Shown here piece by piece: positions 18,361 to 27,289 of a stretch of DNA of 64,000 bases. Made by a program: the position numbers and the translations under genes. The notes under the pieces were generated by a model. It saw nothing but the letters and a program-made list of their open reading frames with translations. It ran no database searches and was not told the origin of the DNA. The stretch is from Streptomyces sp. SLBN-118 (GTDB lineage Bacteria > Actinomycetota > Actinomycetes > Streptomycetales > Streptomycetaceae), in NCBI RefSeq assembly GCF_006715635.1, contig NZ_VFNP01000001.1:2356001-2420000 (forward strand), in the 5' to 3' direction. Numbering within the stretch: position 1 is the stretch's first letter; each line of letters begins with the position of its first letter.

Positions 18361-18960
18361 CTATCTGGCCGTGAGCTCGGTGATCGTCCACTGCCCGGCG
18401 TACAGCCGGGCCGTGACGGACAGCTGGGCGGCGGCCGTCGTGGCTTCGGCACCCTTGCGCTGCGCGTGCTGGTCGAGGAAGACGAGGAGTTCGGCACGGT
18501 CGCCGGACAGCTCGCGCACGGCGGCCCGTACGACCTGGGTGGTGAGCGTCAGCTGCTGTCCGCGCACTTGCCGTTCGAGTCGGGTGTACAGCGCCTGGTA
18601 GTCCTTGGCGGCCCTGCCGCTCAGCACCTCGCGGGCCCGCTGACCGGTGGCGGGCAGGTCGTCGGGGGTGTAGCTGAAGACGGCGGCCAGGGCGTTGCTG
18701 ATGTCGCCGACAACCCGGCGGGTGGCCTCGGCGTCGGCCAGGGCGCGGTTGCGGGCGGCGGGGGCGTGCTCCGCCCGGTCGGCGGCGGCCAGGAGACCTC
18801 CGCCGGTGGCCAGCAGTGCGGCCAGAACCAGGACGGCCAGGGTTCGGCGGCGACGCGGCTTGGCGTCGGTGCCGGTGTCTGCGCCGCGATCGGTGCCGGT
18901 CTCGATATCGCTGCCGTCGTCGCGTACCGCCACGAACTCGCGCTTCCCCGTCAAGGTCAT
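18361..18960 (-). CDS. Mce-associated membrane protein
   Basis: I prefer the ATG at 18960 (MTLTGKRE) because GGAG lies 8 nt upstream. An ATG two codons earlier (18966) is too close to that site. The 199-residue product has an acidic/Thr-rich cytoplasmic leader, a basic KPRRRR stretch and a transmembrane helix (TLAVLVLAALLATGGGLLAA, about 38-57). The SnoaL-like external domain carries NALAAVFSYTPDDLPATG, DYQALYTRLE and the closing GQWTITELTAR. VFSY followed by a C-terminal GxW motif is typical of actinobacterial Mce-associated proteins. Third from the end of the operon. Confidence 0.84.
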   Translation of the reverse strand: MTLTGKREFVAVRDDGSDIETGTDRGADTGTDAKPRRRRTLAVLVLAALLATGGGLLAAADRAEHAPAARNRALADAEATRRVVGDISNALAAVFSYTPDDLPATGQRAREVLSGRAAKDYQALYTRLERQVRGQQLTLTTQVVRAAVRELSGDRAELLVFLDQHAQRKGAEATTAAAQLSVTARLYAGQWTITELTAR

Positions 18961-18974
18961 GTGCATGGCTCCGT

Positions 18975-19520
18975 TCAGCTCTCGGTGGCCGCGACGGCGC
19001 TCAGCGAACTGAGCCGCCAGGCACCGCCAGTTCGAGTCAGTGCGGCCTCGAAGCGCTTGCGGTCGGTGGTGGCATCGCCGGTGCGCGGGGTCACCTCGAC
19101 GCGGACGGTGGCGATGGCCTTCGCGGTGCCGGCCCGGTCGTCGAGTGAGGTCAGCGCCGCGTCGGTAACGGTCGCCTGGGTGGTGGTGCCCTCCTGTGCG
19201 AGGGTCTTGCCGCCCTTGGCGCCGGTGCGGCGCAGTTCGTCGGCGAGGGGTCCGTCGGCGGCATCCCGCCAGCGCCGCAGCGAGGCTGCCACGTCGGAGC
19301 CGTCGACGGTGTTCAGGGTCGTGATGTGACGCCGTGCCGCGTCGAGCGCCGCGTCCCTGCTGTGGGCGTACGTCAGGTCGGCGTCGGTCCGGGTCCTGGC
19401 GTAGGTCAGCGTGCCGTATCCGCAGCACACCACGGCCGCGAGGAAGGCGAGCAGCCATGCGCCGCGCCGTCGGGCGGCATCCGCCGTGGTGGGTCTCATC
19501 GCGCCTCCGATGTGTCTCAT
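18975..19520 (-). CDS. Mce-associated protein
   Basis: A 181-residue protein whose ATG overlaps the stop of mceF (ATGA), with GGAGGAG just upstream. An ATG at 19499, also with GGAGG before it, is an alternative start seven codons in. One transmembrane helix lies at about 21-40 (AWLLAFLAAVVCCGYGTLTY). An extracytoplasmic helical and beta domain follows, with RDAALDAARRHITTLNTVDG and a closing GGAWRLSSLSAVAATES. It is the first of three Mce-associated genes. They alternate in type along the operon (compare GDGWKLSAL and GQWTITEL), as in other actinomycete mce loci. Confidence 0.84.
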   Translation of the reverse strand: MRHIGGAMRPTTADAARRRGAWLLAFLAAVVCCGYGTLTYARTRTDADLTYAHSRDAALDAARRHITTLNTVDGSDVAASLRRWRDAADGPLADELRRTGAKGGKTLAQEGTTTQATVTDAALTSLDDRAGTAKAIATVRVEVTPRTGDATTDRKRFEAALTRTGGAWRLSSLSAVAATES

Positions 19521-20719
19521 CGCTCCTCCAGGCCGAGCAGTCCGCCGAGGCCCCTCGGGCTGTCGCCGGGGGCGTCACCGCGTGTGGAGCCGGGCCGGGC
19601 AGGGGCGGGGACGCCGCCGGAGGGGGCGTTGGCCGAGCCGCGTACGTTCTGGCCGCTGCTCGGGGCGGCGGTGCAGGCGGCCCGGGTGTTGGCCGGGGCC
19701 GGTGTGGTGTCCAGGCCGTTGCGGTAGGTGGTGGAGCCGTATCCGGCAGTGCAGGGCAGCGGCTTGAAGAAGGTGGTGACCATCCCCAAGCGCACTCCGT
19801 CGGGCCCGATCGCGGTGGCGCCCGCGGCGGCCACGCGGGGGATGCGGACCATGAGTTCCCGGGTGCCGCGCTGCCGGGTCACCAGCAGCTCGGAGGTGGT
19901 GACGAGATTGGCGAGCACGACGCCGAATCCCGGGTCGGTGTCCTGCAGCAGGGCGGTGAATTCGGTTGCTGCATCGGGGACTTGGGTGATCAGACGGCGC
20001 AGGTCCGGGTCGGACTTCTTCAGCTGTGCGGCAAGTTGGGCGGTGCCGCTCGCGAACCTCTTCAGGGCATCGGCCTCCTCGTTCTGGGTGCGCAGGACCG
20101 TCTCGCTGTCGACGAGAAGCTCGGTGGTGGCGGGCAGCGCGTCATGGGCGGCGCGGATGAACTCGCTGCCGGTGTCGATGAGGATCTGCAGGTCCGCTCC
20201 GCGCCCCTCGAAGCTCTGGCCGAGTTCGTCGACGGTGATACGCAGCTGTTCGGTGTCCACGGAAGAGGCCAGCCGGTTCACGCCGACGAGCACGTCGGTG
20301 ACCGGTGCCGGAGTGACGGTGGCCTGGCGCGGGACCACCGAGCCCTCCTGGAGGTAGGGGCCGTCGTCGCTGCGCGGGCTCAGGTCGAGGTACTGCTCGC
20401 CCACGGCCGACAGGCTGGCGACCTTCGCGTCCAGGTCGCTGGGGATGGGTGGGGCCTCATCGTCGATGCGGATACGGGCCCGCACCCCGGAGCGGGTCAG
20501 GTCCACGGCCTCCACGCGGCCCACGTCGACGCCCCGGTAGGTGACGTTCGCGTGGGTGAACAAGCCGCCGGTCTGGGCGAGTTCGACGCTGACCGTGTAG
20601 TGGTCACGTACCCCGACATACCGTCCGAGGTCGGCGTAGGTGACGGCGATGTATCCGATAACGAGACTGCCGAGGACGAGGAAGGCGATGTTCTTCAGGT
20701 GCGTGGACAGGGTGAGCAC
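19517..20719 (-). CDS. mceF: Mce family protein, MceF-type
   Basis: Sixth MlaD/Mce-domain protein of the operon (400 residues). A GTG start at 20719 overlaps the previous stop by one base (TAGTG). An N-terminal membrane anchor lies at about 9-29 (IAFLVLGSLVIGYIAVTYADL). The Mce domain at about 38-115 shows AQTGGLFTHANVTYRGVDVG and the LSAVGEQYLDL motif. A long helical region follows to about 320, with CTAGY near the end. The C-terminal tail is low complexity (PAPARPGSTRG). Mce subunits form a hexameric channel that carries lipids across the periplasmic space to the YrbE permeases. Order and length fit the sixth position. Confidence 0.92.
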   Translation of the reverse strand: MLTLSTHLKNIAFLVLGSLVIGYIAVTYADLGRYVGVRDHYTVSVELAQTGGLFTHANVTYRGVDVGRVEAVDLTRSGVRARIRIDDEAPPIPSDLDAKVASLSAVGEQYLDLSPRSDDGPYLQEGSVVPRQATVTPAPVTDVLVGVNRLASSVDTEQLRITVDELGQSFEGRGADLQILIDTGSEFIRAAHDALPATTELLVDSETVLRTQNEEADALKRFASGTAQLAAQLKKSDPDLRRLITQVPDAATEFTALLQDTDPGFGVVLANLVTTSELLVTRQRGTRELMVRIPRVAAAGATAIGPDGVRLGMVTTFFKPLPCTAGYGSTTYRNGLDTTPAPANTRAACTAAPSSGQNVRGSANAPSGGVPAPARPGSTRGDAPGDSPRGLGGLLGLEER

Positions 20720-21864
20720 TATGTGTCGCCTCCTGTGGCGGCGGTGACCGCGGGCAGCGGCAGCGAGGCGCGTTCGCCGCCGCCGCGTATCGGGGGCACG
20801 ATCTCCGTGCCAGGGGCCGCGGCGATCTTCAGATAGACGTTGAGGTAGTCGCCCTTCACCCCGGTGAGCACCTCGTCGGTGAAGGGATAGGTGAACATCA
20901 CCTGCAGGGACTCGGGCAGGTCGGCACCCGCGTCGGCGAGGTTCTTCAGCACGGGGGCGAGGGCCTTGAGGTCGGCGACCAGGTCGGCCTTGGAACGGTC
21001 GACGGTGTCGACGGCGACGGTGGACAGCGAGTCGAGGGCCCGCAGCATGGTGACGAGGGAGCCGCGCTGCTTGCTGAGGACCTTCAGGCCGGGCGGGAGG
21101 TCGCGCAGGACTTCGCCGATTTTGATGTCGCGGGTGGCGAGGGTCGCGGAGAGCCGGTTGATGCCGTCGAGGGCGGCGGTGATGTCGTTCTTGTGTTTGT
21201 CGAGGCTCTTGGCGGTGGTGACGAGCTGTCGGAGCATCGAGCGCGCTTCGGGCTCGTTGCCGTCGAGGGCCTTGTTGAGTTCGCGGGTGATCGTGGCGAT
21301 GTGCTGTACGCCGCCGCCGTTGAGGACCATCGACAGGGCGCCGAAGACCTCCTCGACGTCGGGGTTGCGGTTCGTGCGTTCGACAGGGATGACCGCGCCC
21401 TCGCGGAGCCTGCCCCGGTCCGCCGCGTAGGCGGCGGTGGTGCCGGTGCGAGTGTCCTGCAGGTCGGGGCGGGCCCGCATACCGTCGGGGGCGACGAGCT
21501 GGACATACTTCTCGCCGAGCACACTCGACTGTTCCAGGTTGGCGTAGGCGTTGGCGGGCAGCCGAACGGATCCGTTGAGACGAAGGGTGACACGGGCGGT
21601 CCAGCCGTCGTCGGCGAGGGCGATGCGGGTGACGCGGCCGACCGGCACGTCGTTGACCTTGACCGCGGAGTGCGGGAAGAGGCTCACCACATCACGGAAT
21701 TCGGCGGTGACCTCGTAGGGGTGGTCGCCGAGGTCGGCGCCGCCGGGCAGCGGCAGGTCCTCCAGTCCGTGGAAGTCCGGTATGCCGCCGGGGATCAGGC
21801 CGAGTCCCGTGAGGGTGACGGCGATGCTGAGGCCCAGGGTGATGCGGGCAGCGCGGCGCTTCAT
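20719..21864 (-). CDS. mceE: Mce family protein, MceE position, without an obvious lipobox
   Basis: A 381-residue Mce protein. Residues about 8-27 form a hydrophobic export segment (ITLGLSIAVTLTGLGLIPGG). In mycobacteria the fifth Mce subunit is a lipoprotein; here no Cys occurs in this segment, so lipidation is not expected. The Mce domain at about 48-125 contains FPHSAVKVNDVPVGRV and the LEQSSVLGEKYVQL motif. A long helical stretch then covers about 130-340 (LSATLATRDIKIGEVL). The C-terminus ends in a MFTYPFTDEVLTGVKGDY segment typical of MceE. The start overlaps mceD by ATGA-type coupling (21861-21864). Confidence 0.91.
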   Translation of the reverse strand: MKRRAARITLGLSIAVTLTGLGLIPGGIPDFHGLEDLPLPGGADLGDHPYEVTAEFRDVVSLFPHSAVKVNDVPVGRVTRIALADDGWTARVTLRLNGSVRLPANAYANLEQSSVLGEKYVQLVAPDGMRARPDLQDTRTGTTAAYAADRGRLREGAVIPVERTNRNPDVEEVFGALSMVLNGGGVQHIATITRELNKALDGNEPEARSMLRQLVTTAKSLDKHKNDITAALDGINRLSATLATRDIKIGEVLRDLPPGLKVLSKQRGSLVTMLRALDSLSTVAVDTVDRSKADLVADLKALAPVLKNLADAGADLPESLQVMFTYPFTDEVLTGVKGDYLNVYLKIAAAPGTEIVPPIRGGGERASLPLPAVTAATGGDT

Positions 21865-23078
21865 CGGCGGACTCCGTCAGTCGCGGCGCCTGCGTCGGCC
21901 CCCGCGCGCCCGCCGGCCGGGGCGCCGTAGACGGCGCCGACGGGCGGCAGCGGAAGGCCGGGCAGGCTGCCGAGTTGCTGTTCGGGCACGGCGACGAGGT
22001 CGCCCTCCGCACTCAAGGCCCCTTGTCCCGCTGCCAGTTCATTGATGTTGGCGCGGCCGTCGACGGTGCGGGTGCGCGGGTTGTAAGCCTGCTCCAGATT
22101 GGCGGCGGCCAGCGGCAACGCATCGAGGGCTTCGGCGACCGAGGCCCGCTGGTCGACGACGGACTGGGTGAGCAGCGCGAGTTTGCCGACGTTGGTCTTC
22201 AGGCGGCCCCGGTTGTCGCGGATGAACTGCTTCACCTGACCGAGTGCGGTGCCGAGCTGCTTGAGGGCGGCGGCGAGGTCGTCCTTGTCCTGCGCCAGGA
22301 AGCTGGCGACCTCGGCCAGCTGCCGTTCCGCGGTCCTCACTTCGCCATCCTTGCGTTTGAGCATGCCGGTGAACTGCTGCAACTGCTCCACGGTCTGGAC
22401 GAGGTCGCCACTGTTGCCGTTGAGCACGGCCGAGGCGCCGCCGAGGGCGTGCAGGGTGTCGCCGATGTCCTTGCCATTGCCCTTGAGGTTCTTCGCACCC
22501 GCCGCCACGAGGTCCTGGAGGGCACCGTTCTTGTTGGCCCCATCGGGACCGAGTGCCTCGCTCAACTCGGTGACACTCTTGAGGAGTTCGTCGACCTCGA
22601 CCGGCGTGGCCGTGTTCTCGGGTCCGATGGTCGCCCCGTCCCGGATCTGCAGACCGGTGCTGTATGCGGGGGTGAGCTGAACGAAGCGCCCGGAGACCAC
22701 ACTCGGGGCGACCACCACGGCCCGTACTTGGGCAGGCACCTTGACGCCTTCGTCGAGGCGCAGGCGCACCCGTACCCGTGTGCCCTGGGGGCGTACCTCC
22801 TCCACGCTGCCCACCCGCACGCCGAGGATCCGCAGGTCGGAGCCTTCGTGCACGGCGACGGTCCGTTCGAAGTAGGCGGTGATCCGTTTGCCGTCCCCGC
22901 TCTGGGCGCGCACGGCTACGCCTGCCGTGCCCGCGGCGGCCAGAAGGGCAAGCGCCAGCAGGATCACCACGAGGCGGCCGCCCCACAGGGCTCCGGTGGC
23001 ATCGGCGATCCGCTCGCCGAGTGTGGGACGGCTCCTGCCGTGTGCGGCGCGCGGGCTGCGGGATGTGTCGCGGGCCAT
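21861..23078 (-). CDS. mceD: Mce family protein, MceD-type
   Basis: I place the start at 23078, where TGATG couples it to mceC by one base; a longer frame would run into mceC. The product is 405 residues. A basic leader is followed by a transmembrane segment at about 35-55 (RLVVILLALALLAAAGTAGV). The Mce domain at about 65-140 has HEGSDLRILGVRVGSVEEV and SVVSGRFVQLTPAY. A helical repeat region of about 170-330 includes LKRKDGEVRTAERQLAEVA. The tail is Gly/Ala/Pro-rich (LPGLPLPPVGAVYGAP). This matches the fourth Mce subunit of actinobacterial operons. Confidence 0.91.
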   Translation of the reverse strand: MARDTSRSPRAAHGRSRPTLGERIADATGALWGGRLVVILLALALLAAAGTAGVAVRAQSGDGKRITAYFERTVAVHEGSDLRILGVRVGSVEEVRPQGTRVRVRLRLDEGVKVPAQVRAVVVAPSVVSGRFVQLTPAYSTGLQIRDGATIGPENTATPVEVDELLKSVTELSEALGPDGANKNGALQDLVAAGAKNLKGNGKDIGDTLHALGGASAVLNGNSGDLVQTVEQLQQFTGMLKRKDGEVRTAERQLAEVASFLAQDKDDLAAALKQLGTALGQVKQFIRDNRGRLKTNVGKLALLTQSVVDQRASVAEALDALPLAAANLEQAYNPRTRTVDGRANINELAAGQGALSAEGDLVAVPEQQLGSLPGLPLPPVGAVYGAPAGGRAGADAGAATDGVRR

Positions 23079-24121
23079 CAGCGTCCGCCTCCGTTCTTCG
23101 GCGGCATGCACCCGGTGGCCGGGGCGCTGCCCGCCTTCAGGTACTCCTTGGGGACCAGGCCGCAAAGGTAGGCGTCTATCCAGCGCCCGTTGCCGAGGGT
23201 GTTACCGACCAGGCGGTAGTAGGGGCCGGCGGCGGCGAGGGCTTGGTCGAGGTTCTTCTTGTTGCGGGTGAGGATGGTGGTGACGCGGTCCAGAGCGTCG
23301 AGCGCCGGGCCGAGCTGACTCTCGTTGTCCTTGACTAGCCCGCTGAGCTCGGTGCCCAGGTCGCGGGAGCCGGTGAACAGGGCGTGCAGGGCGTCCCTGC
23401 GGTGGCGTACCTCTTCGAGCAGCAGGTTGCCGTTGTCGATGAGTCGCTCGAACTCGGTCTGCTTGCCGTTGACGGTCTTGGTGAACCGGGCGGTGCCGTT
23501 GAGAAGTTCGGCGAGTTCGTCGTTGCGCGTGGACACCGTGCGGGACAGGGCGGCCAGGCCCGTCAGGGCCTTGCGCACATGGGGCGGGGTGTCGCGGAAG
23601 GTCGCCGAGATCGCTTCGAAGCTCTTGGCCAGCTGGTCCTCGTCGATCTCACCGACGGTACGGCTCAGCCCGTTGAACGCTTCCACCACGTCGTACGGGG
23701 AGACGGTGCGGCTCATGGGGATGCGCCTGCCGGGGTCCTGCTTGCGGCCGCCGAGCGGGTCGACAGCCAGGTACTTCGCGCCGAGCAGGGTGCGGACGGC
23801 GATGCCGACGGTGGACCGGTCGCCGATCCAGGCGTCCTTGACCTTGAAAGTGACCTTGACCTTGGGTCCGTCGAGAGCGACGTCCTCCACCTTGCCGACG
23901 CGCACCCCGGCAACGCGCACTTCGTCGCCCGGCCTGAGGCCCGCCGAGTCCTCGAAGTCGGCGGTGTAGTTGGTTCCGCCGCCTGTCACGGGCAGCGATC
24001 CGGCGTTGTAGGCGAGCAGTCCGATCAGGGTCATGGTGAGGAGTCCGGCGAGGGCGACGGCGACCGGGTTGCGTTCCGAGACAGGCTTCCAGCGTGGTCG
24101 GCGCAGACGGGGAAGTCTCAT
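23078..24121 (-). CDS. mceC: Mce family protein, MceC-type
   Basis: The ATG at 24121 overlaps the mceB stop (ATGA). The 347-residue product has a basic start (MRLPRLRRPRW), a membrane anchor at about 20-38 (VAVALAGLLTMTLIGLLAYN), and an Mce domain at about 50-128 with LRPGDEVRVAGVRVGKVEDV and TLLGAKYLAVDP. A helical barrel segment continues to about 310, and the closing region IDAYLCGLVPKEY is typical of MceC. A pair of Cys sits near the C-terminus (AYLCG, TGCMPP). It is one of six subunits of the lipid channel. Confidence 0.92.
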   Translation of the reverse strand: MRLPRLRRPRWKPVSERNPVAVALAGLLTMTLIGLLAYNAGSLPVTGGGTNYTADFEDSAGLRPGDEVRVAGVRVGKVEDVALDGPKVKVTFKVKDAWIGDRSTVGIAVRTLLGAKYLAVDPLGGRKQDPGRRIPMSRTVSPYDVVEAFNGLSRTVGEIDEDQLAKSFEAISATFRDTPPHVRKALTGLAALSRTVSTRNDELAELLNGTARFTKTVNGKQTEFERLIDNGNLLLEEVRHRRDALHALFTGSRDLGTELSGLVKDNESQLGPALDALDRVTTILTRNKKNLDQALAAAGPYYRLVGNTLGNGRWIDAYLCGLVPKEYLKAGSAPATGCMPPKNGGGR

Positions 24122-25152
24122 GCGCGGCACCTCGCGTCCTTCAGGGGCAGCCCGGTCGGGGGCGGGCTGCCGTCGTAGGTGTTGACGCCGCTGAGTCGTG
24201 CCTCGCACAGATAGAGGTTGAGCCAGGAGCCGTAGGACGCGATGCGGGTGATGGCGGCCATCTTCTGCGGGGTCCGGGTGAGGAAGTTCTCCACCAGCGA
24301 CCCGTTGTCGGCGAGCGTTCCGGAGACCCGGCGCAGATCGCGGATGCCGTCCTTGAGCGGGGCCCGGCTCTCGCCGAACAGGTCGGCGGTGCTCACGCTG
24401 AGTTTGCCGAGGGAATCCACCGACTTGCCGAGGGTTTTGCGGTCGCCGGCGAATCCGGAGACCAGCTCCTCGACGGTCTCGACAAGGTCGGTGAAGCCTT
24501 CCTGACGGGTGTTGACGGTCTTCAGGACCCGGTTCAGGTTGCCGATGACCTCGCCGATGACCTGGTCCTTGGCGGCTACGGTGGTAGTCACGGAGCCGAT
24601 GGTGCGCAGCAGGCCCTCGACGGTGCCGCCCTCGCCCTGCAGGACCTGCACGATCGACGAGGAAAGCCGGTTGGTCTCCGCCGGTGACAGTCCCTGCATC
24701 AGGGGCTGGAAGCCGTTGAAGAGCTGGGTGAGGTCGAGGGCCGGTGCGGTGCGCCGCAGCGGGATGGTCGCCCCCTCGGGAAGGAAGCCGCCGACCGGAC
24801 CGGCGCCGCGCCCCAGGTCGACGAAGCGCTGTCCGACCATGTTGAGGTACTTGATGGACGCCGTCGCCGAGGCGGGCAGCCTGCGGTCCGCGTCCATGCT
24901 GAACGTGACCTGGGCATAGCGGCGTTGGACGATCTCCATCGATTCGACCCGACCGACCTGCACGCCCGCGATACGCACCGAGTCGCCCTCGCCCAGTCCC
25001 GTGGCGTCGGTGAACCAGGCCTTGTAGGTGCGGGTCCTGTCCACGTCCGTGCCGGCGACGCTGAGCGCGAGCACGGTGGTGGCGAGAGCCGTGACCAGGA
25101 TGAAGATCAGCGACTTGACGGCGGGCCCTGTCAGACTGCGCTGGCCGCTCAC
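24118..25152 (-). CDS. mceB: Mce family protein, MceB-type
   Basis: A 344-residue protein coupled to mceA by an ATGA overlap. It has a transmembrane helix at about 13-32 (KSLIFILVTALATTVLALSV) and an Mce domain at about 41-118. The domain motif is LGEGDSVRIAGVQVGRVESM, followed by YLNMVGQRFVDLGRG. The helical domain includes LQGEGGTVEGLLRTIG. The C-terminal SYGSWLNLYLCEARLSG is characteristic of MceB/C subunits. It differs from MceA in lacking a long cytoplasmic leader. Confidence 0.92.
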   Translation of the reverse strand: MSGQRSLTGPAVKSLIFILVTALATTVLALSVAGTDVDRTRTYKAWFTDATGLGEGDSVRIAGVQVGRVESMEIVQRRYAQVTFSMDADRRLPASATASIKYLNMVGQRFVDLGRGAGPVGGFLPEGATIPLRRTAPALDLTQLFNGFQPLMQGLSPAETNRLSSSIVQVLQGEGGTVEGLLRTIGSVTTTVAAKDQVIGEVIGNLNRVLKTVNTRQEGFTDLVETVEELVSGFAGDRKTLGKSVDSLGKLSVSTADLFGESRAPLKDGIRDLRRVSGTLADNGSLVENFLTRTPQKMAAITRIASYGSWLNLYLCEARLSGVNTYDGSPPPTGLPLKDARCRA

Positions 25153-26459
25153 TTCAGGTTCACCTCCGCCCCACGGAAGGCGGGCCCTGCCAGGACGCTC
25201 GACCAGCCGGGAAGGGAGGCCGGGCGGCCGGTGTCGGGTGCGGTGAGGAGTTCGGTGACAAGGGCGTTCTCCTGGGGTGAATTGGCCACACCTAGCCCGC
25301 CCGGAAGCCCGGTCGGGGTGGTGGCCCGTTGTGGCGAGTAGGAGGCTCCGCTGTAGGGCACGGGATAGCAGCGCGGCCCGCCGCCCGAGTCGTAGCGGGG
25401 CGTGTCCCGGCCGGGCAGGTAGGCGCCGCGCGAGGGCACGACGTGCACGTCGACGCGCAGCCCGGGCCGCCCGGTGCCCTTACCGAGCGCGGCGTCCATC
25501 ACGGGCACGAAGTCGGCGACGGTGCTGAGCGTGCAGGGGAACGAGGGCGCGTACCTCGCGAGGATCTCCAGAGTGGGGCGGCTGGTGGCGGTCAGCCGGA
25601 TCAGGTTGGCACGGTTGGCGCGCAGCCAGCTGCCGGTCTCCTGCGCACCCGCGGTGACCGAGGCGTACAGCTCAGCCAGTTGGGCGCGCTCCTGGGCGAG
25701 GGTGGCGCTCGTGGTGGTGGCGTCGTGCAGTGCGTCGACGATGTCAGGCGCGGCGTCGGCGTAGGTGTCGCTGAGCTCGACCAGTTCCCTGATGTCCCGT
25801 TCCAGGGACGGCAGATGAGGGTTGAAGTCCTTCAGGTACGCGTCCAGCCGCACCAGCGACTCGCCCAGCTTCTCGCCCCTGCCCTCCAGTGCCTGCGCGA
25901 GTGCGGACAGGGTCGCCGACAGCTTCTGCGGCTGTACGGCGGTGAGCAGGGGCAGCAGGTTGTCCAGGACCTGTTCCAGTTCCACGGCGCTGCGGCTGCG
26001 GTCCTGGGTGATGACGCTGCCCGCGGCCAGGGGTCGCGGCGAGGGGTTCTTCGGCGGTACGAGGGCGACATACCGCTGCCCGAACAGGGTGGTCGGCAGC
26101 AGCTGTACACGTACGTCGGAGGGGACGGCGCGCAGCTTCGCCGGCTGCAGGGCGAGGGTTAGGCGGGCGGCGCGGCCGTCGGTGTCGACACGGGTGACCT
26201 CGCCGACGACGACGCCACGCAGTTTCACCTCGGCTCTCGGGTGCATCTCGCCGCCTACCCGACCCGCCTCGACGGTGACGGTCGCGGTGTCCGTGAACTC
26301 CTTGTCGTACACGGCGATCGAAAGCCACACGAGCAGCACCGGCAGGACGAGGTAGACCACTCCGGCCAGGCGTCTGCGGCGGGCCTGGGCACGCCGGGTG
26401 GGCCGGGTGCGGACGGCGGCGGGTGCGGGTGCGGGCCACACTCTGGTCGGGGGGGTCAT
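25149..26459 (-). CDS. mceA: Mce family protein, MceA-type
   Basis: The start is the ATG at 26459, which overlaps the permease stop (ATGA); a far longer open frame upstream is only a shadow over the permease gene. The 436-residue product has a basic, Pro-rich leader, a transmembrane helix at about 31-50 (LAGVVYLVLPVLLVWLSIAV), and an Mce domain at about 55-130 with MHPRAEVKLRGVVVGEVTRV and TTLFGQRYVALVPP. A long helical region follows, then APSFPCTLSTVADFVPVMD and a Pro/Gly-rich stretch with PRCYPVPYSG. It is the first of the six channel subunits. Confidence 0.92.
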   Translation of the reverse strand: MTPPTRVWPAPAPAAVRTRPTRRAQARRRRLAGVVYLVLPVLLVWLSIAVYDKEFTDTATVTVEAGRVGGEMHPRAEVKLRGVVVGEVTRVDTDGRAARLTLALQPAKLRAVPSDVRVQLLPTTLFGQRYVALVPPKNPSPRPLAAGSVITQDRSRSAVELEQVLDNLLPLLTAVQPQKLSATLSALAQALEGRGEKLGESLVRLDAYLKDFNPHLPSLERDIRELVELSDTYADAAPDIVDALHDATTTSATLAQERAQLAELYASVTAGAQETGSWLRANRANLIRLTATSRPTLEILARYAPSFPCTLSTVADFVPVMDAALGKGTGRPGLRVDVHVVPSRGAYLPGRDTPRYDSGGGPRCYPVPYSGASYSPQRATTPTGLPGGLGVANSPQENALVTELLTAPDTGRPASLPGWSSVLAGPAFRGAEVNLK

Positions 26460-27286
26460 CCGGCCACCTTCACTGTGGTCGTGGCGCCCCACAGCGCCAG
26501 GCTGAGGAAGAAGTCGGTGATGCTGATCAGCACGATCGCGGTGCGGACGGACCGGCCGACGGCGACGCCCACCCCGGCCGGGCCACCTGAGGCGCGGAAG
26601 CCGTAGTAGCAGTGGGCGAGGATGACCAGGACGCTGAAGATCAGCACCTTCAGGAACGAGAGCAGGACGTCGGTGGGGACCAGGAAGAGCTGGAAGTAGT
26701 GGTCGTACGTCCCTGTCGACTGCTCGTTGAACAGCACGGTCGTGGCGCGCGAGGCCAGATAGGAGCCGAGCAGTCCGATCGCGTACAGCGGGACGATGGC
26801 AGCCACGCCGGCCACGATGCGGGTGCTGACCAGATAGGGGATGCTGCGCACGCCCATCGATTCCAGGGCGTCGACCTCTTCGTTGATGCGCATGGCGCCG
26901 AGCTGGGCGGTGAATCCGGCGCCGACTGTGGTGGACAGGGACAGGGCGGCGACCAGGGGGGCGATCTCGCGGGTGTTGAAGTACGCGGAGATGAACCCGG
27001 TGAAGGCGTCGGTGCCGATCTGGCTGAGCGCCGCATAGCCCTGCAGGCCGACGACCGTGCCGGTGAACACGGTGATGCCGATCATCACGCCCACCGTGCC
27101 GCCGATGACGCTGAGGCCGCCGCTGCCGAACGCCACTTCGGCGAGGAGGCGCTGGATCTCCTTCGGGTAGCGGCGTATCGCTCTGGGGATCCACATCAAC
27201 GCCCGTGCGTAGAAGAGGAGTTCGTCTCCGGGACGGTCGAGCCAGGCGAAGGTTCGGCCTTCGCCGCCGCGTGCGATGAGGGCCAC
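26456..27286 (-). CDS. yrbEB: MlaE/YrbE family ABC permease (second)
   Basis: A 276-residue integral membrane protein with about five or six hydrophobic segments, such as VMIGITVFTGTVVGLQGYAA and ILISITDFFLSLALWGA. The cytoplasmic coupling motif INEEVDALESMGVRSIPYLV is the signature of the MlaE family, contacting the ATPase. It is placed between the first permease and mceA. It should pair with the first YrbE protein as the membrane part of the lipid importer. Confidence 0.94.
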   Translation of the reverse strand: MALIARGGEGRTFAWLDRPGDELLFYARALMWIPRAIRRYPKEIQRLLAEVAFGSGGLSVIGGTVGVMIGITVFTGTVVGLQGYAALSQIGTDAFTGFISAYFNTREIAPLVAALSLSTTVGAGFTAQLGAMRINEEVDALESMGVRSIPYLVSTRIVAGVAAIVPLYAIGLLGSYLASRATTVLFNEQSTGTYDHYFQLFLVPTDVLLSFLKVLIFSVLVILAHCYYGFRASGGPAGVGVAVGRSVRTAIVLISITDFFLSLALWGATTTVKVAG

Positions 27287-27289
27287 GGT

